Source: Burhinus oedicnemus (Eukaryota; Chordata; Aves; Charadriiformes; Burhinidae). From it: a stretch of DNA of 64,000 nucleotides. Positions 23,545 to 36,400 of this stretch are shown in pieces (the stretch's first letter is position 1; the number at the start of each line of letters is the position of its first letter). The position numbers and the translations under genes are program-made. The DNA lies in assembly GCA_008921705.1 (NCBI GenBank), contig VFFE01007030.1, positions 682,364 to 746,363 of the forward strand, in the 5' to 3' direction. The notes under the pieces were generated by a model that was given only the letters and a program-made list of their open reading frames with translations, did not search any database and was not told the DNA's origin.

Positions 23545-26500
23545 AATAAATGGGTAAAAGAGAAATTTAAAAAAGTCTGTTTTGCTGCCCTGACAGTCCC
23601 ATAGGTTTAGTAAGAAAATACTTCACCTCAGTGTGTTAAAGCATGCAAAGTCTCCAAGCCATGTCAGTGGTGATATAACAAGATGATAGCACCACATCTC
23701 ATTCAATGTTTCCCTCATTATGGACTTGAGGAGACACCAGTCATCATAACTTCCACTTTCCTTAGGTGGCCCCAAATCATAGTCAACAGCAGTGAAGAAG
23801 CTTGGCTTTGGCAATTAAAGTATTTATAGTCTTCTATTTCCTTGCACCAAAAGCACTGTAGCCAGCATCCTGTTAGAATTGTTTAAGCCACTGAAAGTCC
23901 TAATAGTCACTTAAATCTTATTATATAGTGCTCTTAATTCTGGCTCCTCCGTTTCCATTTGCCTGTTCAAGTGATTTCGATTTTTCTCTTTCTCAAAACA
24001 ATTTGAAAAAGACAGGAAAAATGAGAAACATAACAGAAATCTTTAGACAGTTCTATCCACTACACAGAAGCACTGATAATATATTCTTTCAGGAAGGGTT
24101 GCACTACAGGATATATTTCATGCTTTAAAAAGTAACAGCCAAAAAAGGGATGGGGGGGAATGGATCATGCACAGTAACTGTAAAATTATAGCCCTCTTGT
24201 TTTGGATCTGGTTGCTAATGTGCTCAAAAAGATCTGTGCTTCATCATATTTTATAGGGAGGATATACAGTATGTGCTCTATGGGGAGCCTATATGAGTCC
24301 TAACATTGCTCAAAAGGACAGTTAAATAAATTACTCCACCAGTCAAGTCACTGAAAAATTTGTATTTCTGCCAGCTTGCTTCCAGCCTCTTTGCATCGAT
24401 GGATTGTGGTGACAGCAATTATGTCATCCGTAAAGTTAAGAAGCTGGGAATCCTTACATCAGCTCTCAGACTTGCTTTTTTGTCCCTCCTACAGTTATCA
24501 CTTGTTATTCTCAGCATTACCATATTTTCTAAGAGACTATGATAACCAACACAAGCACTGTGAAAATACGGTTGATTTTAAGCTGCTTTAAATGATCACA
24601 GTCTTCATGCCGCAGCATGCCTCATACAGACTATCACAGGTTGGAGGAGGATGTGTGGTTTTTTCCTTCTTCTGTGTGAGCACACATAACACCCTTAAAA
24701 CAATCTCTCCCATTCAGTCCTTAACTGCTAATATTTTGTACCCACCTCAGCAAAATACAGGTTGCTGCTTGCAACTAGGGTGATTCAGCTAGAGATCCGG
24801 TTCTATGAATCTATTGATTTTCAGGCAGTAGAGGGGACAGCTAAGCAATAAGATTATTTTTTTCTGGGTTTATCAGAACATCCTCTATGAGCGGTGTCAA
24901 GACGCCATTTTCTGAAGCATGGCTTTATTTTTTATGCTGCCTCTTTGCCAGTGGTCCCATTTCAGTGCTGACCTTTGGGAAACTTTGGAAATGCTGCCGC
25001 CTGTGTTTCCTTTATTGTTCCTAATGTCCACAAAACATATTCAAGGCTACTGCTCCACAGCACAGTATCTAGAGCTGCTCAGAAAGAAGGAGGAAATAAT
25101 CTGAAACAATGCCATGATGTCTTTCCAGTGGCAAACTTTAGTTTTGCGATAAATACCAGCATGTTCCACCTTAAAAAACAATTGGCAAAAGTCTGCCTTT
25201 ATTGGCAGAGCTGCTGGCAGAATTCTGTCTCTAATAGATGGCTGATACATTCATGGACAACAGTTTATGATTCTGGCACTGCTGTATTTTATGGCTGTCT
25301 TAGAATGAGTCATGGTTTTCTCTATTTTTTTTTCCCCAAAAACATTCCAAATCCACTCAAATACTGAATTCAACACAGCTCTGGTTTTGCATTAGAAGAT
25401 CTTCACAAGGAGCAGGCCTCTGAATTGACTTCTGAGGGAATGCCGATGACGTATACTGTCAGGTGACTATTGAAAGAGACTGATTTAACCAGCTATAATC
25501 TGTACTGAAATGCTCAGAATCACAAGACGGTTCCTGCATCTCATTGGCAAGGTGCTTGTCGCTCACTTCTCCCACCCACAGAAAGGGTAAATCGGGTAAG
25601 TTGGCTGCATCAACCCAAACTGACTTACACTGTACATTATGTGAGATGAATAACAGGCCATGTTCGACAGCAGACTTTGCAGGATCAGGCCCAAACGGCT
25701 CCATGGTTGTCTACTGCTTAAAATTGTTACTCCTACTGGCAAGGCTCCGAGTAGGGGAAGGAACGCTCCAGCTGTAGCTCATGATGTTGAACACACACTA
25801 GTTAGTTTATTGCTTGGTACTAATAAAAGGTTTCCAAAGAAGACTGACTCCTGTGCAGCACGCAGACTTTCCTTGTACCACTTCCAAGAGGGCTCCACAC
25901 TCTCTTCACAACTAGCTTGAAATGACACTCTCTTATTCACCTTGTCAAGGAGACATGTAGAGCGGAGCCAGTATTCTCCACATCCTCTAAATTGTCTGTG
26001 ATGAACATGACTGCTATATATAAACACAAAACCGAAGAAATATTTCAGAAGCAAGTTCTGAGTCTATTTTTTCCTTCATCACGATGTTATTTCTTATGGT
26101 CTTCTATCCTAAGTTTAGATAGCATTACCCTTCACTTAGGCTACAACAATTGCCAGACTTAACAGATATTTCACAATAAACTTAAAATAATGATGTTGAT
26201 TAATCAAATCCCATGAAGCAAGAAAACCTGAATTAGGGGGACTGACAGTAAAGCCCAGCAGCTGTGTAATTCAGAGGCTGGACAAAATTATTAGCATTGT
26301 AAGATTGTCCAGCAAAAAGGAAAAACAGCTTGCATGGCACCAACACTTGTCATAGGGAAAAAATGTTCAGACAGAAAAATAATGCTTACTGCAGGAATTT
26401 CAAACAAAAATATTGCTGTTTATATAAAATACTGTTTTGGCATTCAGATTTAAAGAAACAAGTGAAATTATACTTGAGTTGAAAAGTTAAATTAAAACAA

Positions 26501-28477
26501 AACTAAAAAAAATGAAGACGTTTTCATCAACACATTTTGAAAATTTTAGACCTCTGAGATGATTTTTTTTTTCAGAGTCAGTTCTTCAAAGCAGAGAAGG
26601 ATGAGGACTTTAGATTTGAATATGCCTAATATTTAGGAAAAGTCAAGACTAGCTCCAACAATATTTTTTTTTGTTTAATCCCATTTCTACATTTATTTAA
26701 AGGATTTATTCCCAGTTATTCTTTGGGAAGCTTTTATGTCTTTCCCCATCTATTGAGTGCATTGGAATACTTTCCCTAGCATAGCTGTCAACACAGTTTA
26801 ACACAACAAAAAAATGGAACAGTACAGATACAATCTGATTAAAAATATTAGTCAATCCAATCAGTCCAGTGCAAGAGTCACATATTTCTATTCTACAATG
26901 ACTAGTCTTATATTAGTTAGCTAACATGATTTTTTTTTTTTGTAACTAACAATTGGTAGACTTTTGGTTAGTTTAAAGACTTTGTTTTGCCTTAATCTAA
27001 ATATTCCATGCCAGAAGACAACTGATTATTTTCGCTTCCATGAATCTGGAAGTTACTTCTGTACATTCTACTGGATTTCTTGCTAATGCACTTATAAGGA
27101 GCTATATGAGAAATAGAGAAGGGTAACTCAAAAGATCAGTGTATTGGACTCCAAGAGACATGTACGTTGAGCATGCCTGGACTGTAAATATAAGGAAAGG
27201 GGTGTCTCTCTTTTTCTGTAAGGAAATGCTGAGCTGTTTTTGATACCTGATTTGGGGATGCAATTTACAGCTGAGAGCCCAGGTAGTCATTTTTTGGTGG
27301 ACACAATAATATTGTGATGGGGAATTCTTTGATGTCCCTATCAGTTTTTCCACACTAGATCTCCTGTGTCTTCTCCAGTTAGTTTTCTTGCTTTTAAAAA
27401 GGGCCAGGTCCTCCGAGATACACGCATTTTTTTGGACACCATCTAGCAAATATCACCTATTAAAAAATCATTGTGTTTGTCCGTCCATCCGAAGACCCTA
27501 TACAGCAGAGAATACTCCAGTGCATTAGAGGCCTTTTCCTTCCTGCCTACAGCAGGACTGACTTAAGGACGAACTAAGCCACATCATGAAGCGTGTCAAA
27601 AGTGATCCTGGCAGCACTAGGTTAAAGCTCCTCGATCAGCCGAGCTCTAAAAAGAGGTTTAGCCTTCTTCCCATCCCTTTCCCCAGCTGTGCATTGCAGC
27701 TGTGGTCCCTGCTGATTCACATGTAGTCAAAACTCTCATCTCTCTGGACACTCACTTTTACCTCAAGCTTCTGCTGAAGTTTGTCTTCTCCATAGGGGAC
27801 AGCACTCCTCCAATTTCCTGTCCAGACCTTTTTGCCCTCTCTGTAGGGGATACACTTTTGATCTAATTAAACTGTGTATTTGACAAAGATCTAAGTAGCT
27901 GCTATCAGCAGAGCTCAGACACACTTTGTATCAATACGCAGTGTTTTAGGCCTGGAATTTTAAAGAGCAGTTGGCATTTCCCATCTCAGCAGTGCGAGAG
28001 CCAAATGAATCATTCGGCTGCGATCCATTTTGAAAAGTGCCTTGGATACTTTGACTACATCCATATCAGGACCTCAGTTGTTACAAAATCTAGCTTTTGG
28101 ATGTCTTGAGAGCTACTGGAGTCCCAAGGCCTGCCTCAGTGCCTGTATTACACCTATACAGTGCAGTGATGATTGGCCATCTGATGAAAGTTATGTGTGC
28201 ACAGCCTTTAACTCCTGTGGGCTTAAGGCAGAAATAAACTGGAAAAATTTTTAAACAGGTATAAATTCAGGAATAAAATGGATTTAGGAGGGTGGACTGA
28301 AACAGAAGGATTTATGAAAAGGCTTGGATAAAAACAGTGTAATTATCAATGTAATTGGTGAGTGTAAAATCAATGTAATTATCTCCTAATGAATACATGC
28401 TCTAGGACTAAATGCGTGCTATGGCACTGTAGCATGAATGAATACATTTTGTTTTCTTCTAGAAGAGGTCTGTTCCT

Positions 28478-28500
28478 AAACAAAACAAAACAAAACAAAA
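28478..28500. repeat. AAAAC microsatellite
   Basis: About four and a half perfect copies of the pentamer AAAAC lie in a row. It is simple sequence and may be length-polymorphic. Just upstream, at 28345-28382, the 12-mer ATCAATGTAATT occurs twice, about 25 bases apart. Confidence 0.9.
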
Positions 28501-29148
28501 GCACACAAGCACTGCAAACATTCCCCAAAAAGAGGATGTGGATGTGAAGAGTGAAATGTGACCTGCACTACTTGGAGGCAAGAGCCAGCACACACACAGC
28601 ACTGTGTCACCTGGACTCCTGACACTCTCCGCATTTATACTTAATCAGCATCAGTCCTGATAAATTATTTACCCTGGAGGAATGTAATGGGACGCCAGTT
28701 TGTCTGTGCATATGCTCTTATATTCTGCTAGACTAAATAAGCAGGGTTGGGGGCAGGGGAAAGAGCCCTGATTTCTGTCAGTGGGACCCTTTCTACACTC
28801 TGTTGGCTCTATTTCATACAGTGCTGGCGTCCCCCTGTGACACAAGGCATGTTTGATACACCCTTGACATAAGTATCCTTAAAAGGGAAGTTCAGGGTAG
28901 TGGTCATGCATCAAAGTATGTTAGACACAACAGGTCTCAGAAACAATAAACTATCTCATAGTGAGGTTGATAGAGGAATGAAAATCTAAGGGGTAAGAGA
29001 TACTACTTAGCATCCAGAGGAAAACAACCACATCAGTATCACAGATAGCATAATCTTGCTTAACCTTACTTTTAAGGACCGGGCTGAAGGCTGTAAAAGC
29101 CAGTTTTGATAGTAGAACTACACACTCTTATGCAATGCATTATCCTTA

Positions 29149-29204
29149 AATTGCAGCTGCAATTCATATATTATTTATATAGTATTATATATTTATATAA
29201 TACT
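29149..29204. repeat. Two neighbouring palindromes
   Basis: AATTGCAGCTGCAATT (29149-29164) is a perfect 16-bp palindrome centred on the E-box CAGCTG. Seventeen bases further on, 29181-29204 is an AT-only 24-base near-palindrome, with 11-bp arms starting AGTATTATA and two central T bases. Both could form cruciforms or serve as symmetric protein sites; the sequence does not say which. Confidence 0.7.
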
Positions 29205-29932
29205 TGTTACATGGTACAGATTACTTGGCATGCAAAAGAAGTTAGTGAATGTTGGAGTGCCTGTGAGGAGTCTCACTGTAATATTTGATTGCTTGCTAAA
29301 TTGTTTAGTCATAACTTTAATATTAAATTTAACCTAGATCTTAACAGATTTCATTTCTAGACCCCTTCCAAGTAAAGAGTTGCCCTGTAGTGCACCTGAT
29401 TTAAATAGATTTGATGGGAGATTAGACAGCATAGTAACAAGAGGGATTTAAATTTTTAAAAAATGACCCAGGTAAACGTAAATGAAAATAAGCCCTCAAT
29501 AGGAACATGCAAGGAACAGCCTCCACAGATAAAGCATAGATAACTGGTAGACTCTGTATTTCCATTTTTTTCCTTAGGTTTTCCCTATGTTTTATGGAAT
29601 AAAGAACTACAGCCAAGAACAAAACAACCCCAGCTCTCCCCATAGCACTTTAACATCAAAAAGGTGAAAAACGGGTTGTGAAAAGGTGAAAACAGACAAA
29701 AAACCACATGAACTGAAATATTTTTGGGTTCCTCATGAAGAATAATCTGAAATCAAAGCCCTTACCGCCAGAAACATGCCCACACTTCAGAGGAGTTCAG
29801 AAAAGCAACAGCAGCAACAATTTTGATAGGGGACTTTTATAAAGAAAACAATGCTGGCACACTGAAGGCAGAATTCTGTGCTCGAATGAGCATCTCTCCT
29901 ATGTTAAGGTAATATTGTCATCCCTGGGGGAC

Positions 29933-29963
29933 AAGATGGCAAGATGGCTCTAACAAGCCATCT
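29933..29963. promoter_or_regulatory. AAGATGGC tandem pair with an inverted copy
   Basis: The octamer AAGATGGC occurs twice in tandem (29933-29940 and 29941-29948). An inverted GCCATCT follows at 29957-29963, giving an 8-bp stem (29942-29949 against 29956-29963) with a 6-base loop. AAGATGGC matches the core bound by the zinc-finger factor YY1 (AA-N-ATGGC). Three cores within 31 bases could be a composite YY1 site or just a small hairpin repeat. Nothing adjacent resembles a promoter. Confidence 0.3.
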
Positions 29964-30042
29964 CCCCACCCTTTAAAATAGATTACAAACAAGTAAATTC
30001 TGTTTTTAGTACAAGCTTACTTCCATTCTCTTTGAATATGAT

Positions 30043-30060
30043 GGGGGGGCGGGGGGGGGG
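30043..30060 (+). repeat. Interrupted G homopolymer
   Basis: Seven G, one C and ten G lie in a row. Long G runs are quadruplex-prone and hard to sequence, so the exact length may be unreliable. Confidence 0.85.
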
Positions 30061-33000
30061 CAGAAAGACAGGTACTCCATACCTCCTTCTAGCTTTGGAC
30101 CAACACTCATCCTTTATCACAATGCCTAGAGGAAAGTTTTGGTAACAGTCTCCTGTTGAAATAAGAAAACATCTCCCAGAGGAGGCTGGGAAGGAGAGAA
30201 AAGCATTAGCCTGGATAGAAGAAGGGAATGAGGATGATGAGATGGAAAACAGAGATGTTGATCTGGATTCTGTACAGGATCAGAAATGGGAGGGAAATAT
30301 GACTCTAAGTCACCCATCTGCTCTCCTAATTCTGGAACAGAATGAAACTGTACCCAGTCTGCCCAGACACAACTCCTACACGCCTGGGTGAGGAAAGTGT
30401 GGAGCATATAGATGACTCCATTGGATTTATTCCATTTCCACTAGGAGAAATTCTGGCTGCCTTGTTAGGGCAGGCCTTGGTTCCCTGAGCAGCATGAAGA
30501 GAGTGTCTTCCCCGAGGGACTGTGAAGCATTTTTTCCCTTCTTTCCTTGCATTCTCAGCTTGGACCCCAGAACTGTGGCAGCATGGGCCAAAATGATCAC
30601 CTGAAATATCTGTAAGCTTTTCATGCTCACTTAACTCATGCATAAAGATGGGGAGGTGACCAGGTCTTCTGCTATAGAGGGAGACAGAGAGATACTGTGT
30701 AGATGCCTGACTACAGTCACCAATGTAAAACAGTTAAACTATGTACTGCAGTTGGTAAATGTTACCTAGTGAAATGCCATACAATTTTTTGTGTCCTATA
30801 AAGCCTGAATGTATTGCTTAGGACAAGCGAGTCACCGGTTTAATGGTATTTCTATATGTATTTGAATATTTCTTTGTAGTATCACAACAGACAATCCAAA
30901 TCTGAATATATACGTGCCATATTTATCCCAGATTACCTACAAGAATTCAGATGAATTGGATATATGTCACAAAACTGAAAAGTTTTGTTTCAAAAACTTG
31001 TTAGAGTTGCTAGGGGACAATGTTATAGTTACCTACCACATCATTATTTACAAAATCCAAACACATAAAAACACAGAAATTAAAAACTAAGGGTATCATA
31101 AATCTTAGATGGTTCATAGTCAGACAAAAAAAATGTTATTCTTCTCAAGAAAATATTTCAGTATGAGACACAGAGCTGAACTCCATGTCTTGGAGCTGTC
31201 TAATATTTTTGCTATCTAGATTTCAATTAATAATTGATTTAAAATACACTACTAAATGGGATTTGTCAATCAAAGTGCTTTTATGGTTTGGGGTTTTGTT
31301 TCTTTTTTTTTTAATAAAACACTTAGAATAGTGGTTTCTTGGTTATGGTGTCATATATTCACTTTAACAGTATTGTTTCTGAGGAATACAACAGCAGAGG
31401 TTAAATGACAAAGCTTTAGCAAGTGACACAGTAAGACCAAAACCACTGTAGCTTGAAGCTGGAAAAACCTATGAAACTATCCTGCCATGCGACAGATAAA
31501 ATATATAAATGCACTTTAATATTCTGAAACAAAGAAATAGTATGTATCATAATTCCAATGTAAAGCTTGTAATAGAGTTCTTTTTTTGTGTGTGTGAAAA
31601 TATATTAATATTTACTTTTTATATTTTTCAAAAAACGGAAAACAAAAATGGGTATTTTTCATGTTCTCACAGGTTTGGGTTTTATTTGCCTTCATTGACT
31701 GCCTTTCTTCCTCATCCATCTCTAACATTTTTTTACTTTGCCATATCTTTTTTGCCCTCTCATTTTGGCATTGACCAAAGTATGAAGGCAGCAGACAAAC
31801 AGAAGACTGGAAAAACTGGAGTTTTAATTCTAGTTTTCTTTAAATAAAATTTAAACTTTTTTGCGTGTAAGTTGTGTTAAATAAAATCCTCCTGTGACAA
31901 GGGAACTCAAGCACAGAGGAGGATCCTGTGCATGCTCAGATACTTCTCCTGTGAGCACTATGGATGTGACTGCTGTACTCCACAGGGACCTCAAAGCTTC
32001 AGCAGTGCAAATGCAATTAGCATGCACTGCTTAGCTGGAGAACTTGCATGTGAGCGTGGACATTGCTTCCAAAGATACAATAAATACAGCCTCAAGGCAA
32101 AAGGCAAGAAAATCTGGATGGATTTTCTCCCAATCAGCAGGCCTGACAGAACTAAATGACTAATAACTGAAAATGATATTCCATCATGTCAGCATTTCCT
32201 CTCTTCTTGCAAATGTGGATGATCTAGGGCAAGTCACCAGCTCATACTATGTCTCAGACTAAAAGAATAGGTCTCTGCTGGCACTGAGCAGATGAGTCTG
32301 CATCTGCTCCAGCACAACTTTTATTTCAGGGATAGAGCCTCCATCTCCTTCCCTCTGTAACACAGCTTGAACCCTGCAAGGTTCCCTTAATCCCTGGATG
32401 ATCATGCTCATGTCAAAGATAATGGCAGTGCCCCAAGGGACAATTCAACTTACCAACATGCTTGCACAACAGAGAGGCACTCTCTGTTTAACAGAAACAC
32501 AGTAAGTGCATGGAATAGCACAAAAATGCAAATAATCAGTATGACAACACTATCTGACCCTTCTCTGTCAATTTTGCACCCTTCTTCTTGCCCTCGTTCA
32601 TTCCCTACATTAACAAAATTACAGTAATATCCAAGCCACTAAGTAAAAGGTTATATAGGCGTATACAGAGAATTCTGAATAGAATTTCTTCTGCTCTTGT
32701 TAGGAGCTGTGCATTTCATAGTTTATGCTGCCTTCATGCTTCCACTTTGTTCAAAATTTGATTTTTTATAACATACAATGCTAAAGGTAAATCTATTGTC
32801 ACCTAGCAACATTAACTTTTTATTGTCTTTGAAGTTACTTGTCCACATCCTGCCTGCTCATCACCTCATGTTTTCTTTTTGGAATGCATAACTCCATCAG
32901 CAGGAAACCCTTCATGTGCTGTATATTGCAACACGCTCTCAGGCCTATGAATCAATGCTCACCATACCTTTACTTAGCTTCTGCAGCACTTCAAAGAAAT

Positions 33001-33461
33001 GTCACGTGCTAGTTTGTGGAGCATTTTATGGTGCCCTCAGAGCACTGACTGGTCATATGGCTTAAGCCCTCCTTATCTTCAGCCATGAGAAACAGGAAGA
33101 AATGAGAAGATGAGGTGAGGAATAAATCATTTGTTACACTAAATGCAGCCAGTGAAACTCACTAAAATAGTTTCCTTTTATGAGTTTCCATGTAACAATT
33201 CCTATAGTTGTCACAGGGGCCTTGTGTGAACAAAAGGGGTGGTTTTTATGATCACAAATGGGAAGGAAGCAGGTCCATGGCACAATATCTCTGTTAGAAA
33301 CCCTTGATCTGAAGTCCGGGATGTTATAAGTTGGCACCAAAATAGAAACACTCAAGTGATAGAGGAACGGACAAACCGCAGGCCACCAGATAGGAAAAAA
33401 TATGATACCCTAATGTGAGGCCCCACAGGCAGGAGAGAAGATCTGGACAATGTTACCAAAG

Positions 33462-33495
33462 AGAGGGAAAGAGAGAGAGAGGCAAAGAAAGGAAC
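33462..33495. repeat. GA-rich simple repeat
   Basis: A purine-only stretch made of GAGA and AAAG units. It is simple sequence with no gene context. Confidence 0.7.
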
Positions 33496-36400
33496 TACAA
33501 ATATATATGCACAATATTATGAGCAAAAGTGGAGATAAGGGTGCTGCATTGTCATTTTATCTCTGTACCAAAGATATACTGGTTAGCTTAACTATTTCTA
33601 TGATCCTGAAAACTTACTTATGTACCCATCTGTTTGCTTATATATGCACTGCAATGCCTTATCAGTCTGATCCAAACCCAATGGCAAAGACTGCTATTGA
33701 TGGGAAGATGCTTCTGTACAGACAATGTATTGCTGTATCTGAATGTGTGCTGTTCTATTTACTGATTAAGCTGTACTCATCATTGACTTCTCTCTGAACC
33801 TCATTCTATAAAATGCCATGTCATAATTTTTCTGGTAGCCATTATGGTGACAAAGTTGTCCATTAGGCTATAGTAAAACTTAAAAGTTGCTGATAGCATG
33901 GTGTTATCAATTTCTCCTCTTCAGGGTGAAATGCTCATAGCTAGCCAGCATGCAACACAAGGTGTTAACTTCATACTTCATTTGATGTTGTATTGGCAGC
34001 CTCCCAGAAAATATTTTATCTAAGTACTTGTATGGCACTCATCACTTCAGTATCTGGTGTCTTCCAGAATTCAGTCCTTATTAATATATGTGCTTATCCA
34101 CAGTCTCTGTGTCTGCAATGGAGTAATACCACCCAAAATAGCTCCTTCCCTTATTCTGAGCTGCAGCCCTCCAAACCTGGCTGCTAAAATATCATTGCTG
34201 AAACACTTGGTGATGCCAGCCTAAGCAGAGAAGGGCAGACTCCCTGTGATGCCCTACAGCACTTGTAAGCAAACCAGTGACTCGGTATATACAGCAATAC
34301 CAGGACAGGAATGCTGGCAATCAGGGGGGCACTCAACTTCAGCACAAACAGAAACTGCATGTTTATTACATTGAGATTTTATTGAGTAACTTGAGAATGA
34401 ATTGCTGGGAAGCTGGCTTATAGAAAGATTTGCCAGGAAGTCCAAATAATGCTGAATGAAAGACAGGTGGTGAAATACCAGGTACTTTTGATGATGAACC
34501 ACACCTGTGCTGGTTCTCTGCTCAGCTAAAGATGAATGGACCAATGCAGGACAGGACAACGCTGCCTAAGAGCATAGATGGTAAAAATATTGACCAAAGA
34601 CTGTGAAAGTACAAGTCAGCACTGGAACTAGCCTTTTCAACATCTGCTCATTGTCAGCCCAGCTGTCAACAGTGTGGTGTTGGAATAGCTTCCTCGAGAA
34701 GCCTATCTTCACTTAGGATGAGCTTCCAGTTCAAGACAAAAATCAGTGATGCTGTAACATTCATGAAAAACAGCAGAGGGGGAAATATTACTTCCCCAGG
34801 TTGATAAAACTTGACAAGAAGAATCTTCCTTCAGTTATGGCTTCTACTCAACCAATTTTGGATTTTGTAGAAAAGGAAGTTCTGCAAAGACCATAGAGAT
34901 CTCCCCACAAAACATGAAATGGCTTATACAAAATGTCATTCTGGAAAAACACTGAGAAAAAAAAATTTGCTTTCATCACAGTTTTTACTTATTCCTTAGA
35001 AGACTTTGATAAAATGAATTTATCTGGGATTTGGAACCTTAGGGTTAAAACAATCCATAACAGAGTCCATGGTCCTTCACACAACAGAGAAAAGCCTGAA
35101 AGAATTATATCTGATTTTCACAACAGCAAGCAGTGGTAAGCAACATTGTGTTATATGGTCTATGCTACACATTTTGTTTTATGTTACACCAGAGGATAAG
35201 ACAACCTGCAAGCCTCGGATATAAGTCTGAGTTGTAGAAAGACTGCTTGCCCTCTCCAGACAGGACACCAGGCTAAAGGCAGCCAAATAGAATATACTTT
35301 TCTGTGTTTGTGGCAGTGTCCTGGTAGCCCATTCCAAACATCTCTCCTTCACAGATCAGTTTGCTGCTTATACTTAAGGAACTTCAAGACAAGTTTGAGG
35401 ACAATGAGATGCCAATCAGCTCTTCAATAACTTTCTAAAAAACCACCAGTTTAAAGGAAAACAAAGTACATAATACATACCTTTGGAAGAACACATACTA
35501 CTTCTGCAGCATGTTTCAGAAAAGATTCTTTATAGACAGGGAGTACTATCAAGGCCTGTGACAATACTGATGGAGATACAGCATCCAGATGATGCCATCC
35601 ATTGGCAGGCCTACACCAGCTGAATGGAGTCAGCCTAGAAGAATACTTTCCACAGGACTAATTGCATCAAAGCTGTCACATCAGGCATGCTTCTGTGCAG
35701 GCATAAGAGAGTGCACTGTTCTGAGTGATGAAGCACAGCAAGCTAACAGCAAAGTCTTGCTCTGTGCCAGCCACATGTCCACAACACACACAATGAAATC
35801 CACCCACGGCAGGTTCATTCCATATTCCCGCAGAAGCGGCAGGACGCACTGGTAGCCAACTAACCTACTAGGTGGTGCATGAGGAAAAGTGCATGTGGTC
35901 ACCTGCCCATGTACCTGGCTTGTCCTCCTTATTCCCCCATGGCACTATCATTCTCAACTTCTGTGTTCATTAACTTCTGGTAGAAACTGAAACTTCACTC
36001 AATGTGTTTAGTTCACGTATAACCTCAAACATCTCTTTGGGGGAAAAAAAAGAAAGGACTTTGATCTCTGAAAAGGTCATTATACTTTATAGCTTTAAAC
36101 ATGACATGCGACCTAGGAATGAATCTTTGAACAGGCTCTTTGTCCATGTTACCCACAGCTGTTGTCTATTATTGTTAATAAAAGTTTATTAGTAGTGTTT
36201 CACAATCATATCCTTGTAAACAAATAAAAAGGAACAAATCCAGAGTGTTTGGCTTGGGTTGTTTGGGGTTTTTTTTTCATCAAAAAATAAAGATTCTCCA
36301 AACAATTGCATTAATTTTTGAGATTCTATAGTGTAGCATGTGTTTTAAAATCCTGAAAGTTTTTCAGTAGCAGTCAACATGTAATGAAGGAGACTAGAAT

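Noticed and set aside
25459..25920. Cluster of overlapping 77-86-codon frames on both strands
   Set aside because: No frame extends, no domain is recognised and no splice signals line up.
32215..32275. Possible MIR-like match (GGGCAAGTCAC near 32229)
   Set aside because: Only one 11-base stretch agrees with the MIR core. The flanks do not follow the expected order.
35589..35902. Overlapping open frames on both strands (88 and 73 codons) in a GC-richer patch
   Set aside because: Neither peptide resembles a known family, and stops appear immediately on both sides.
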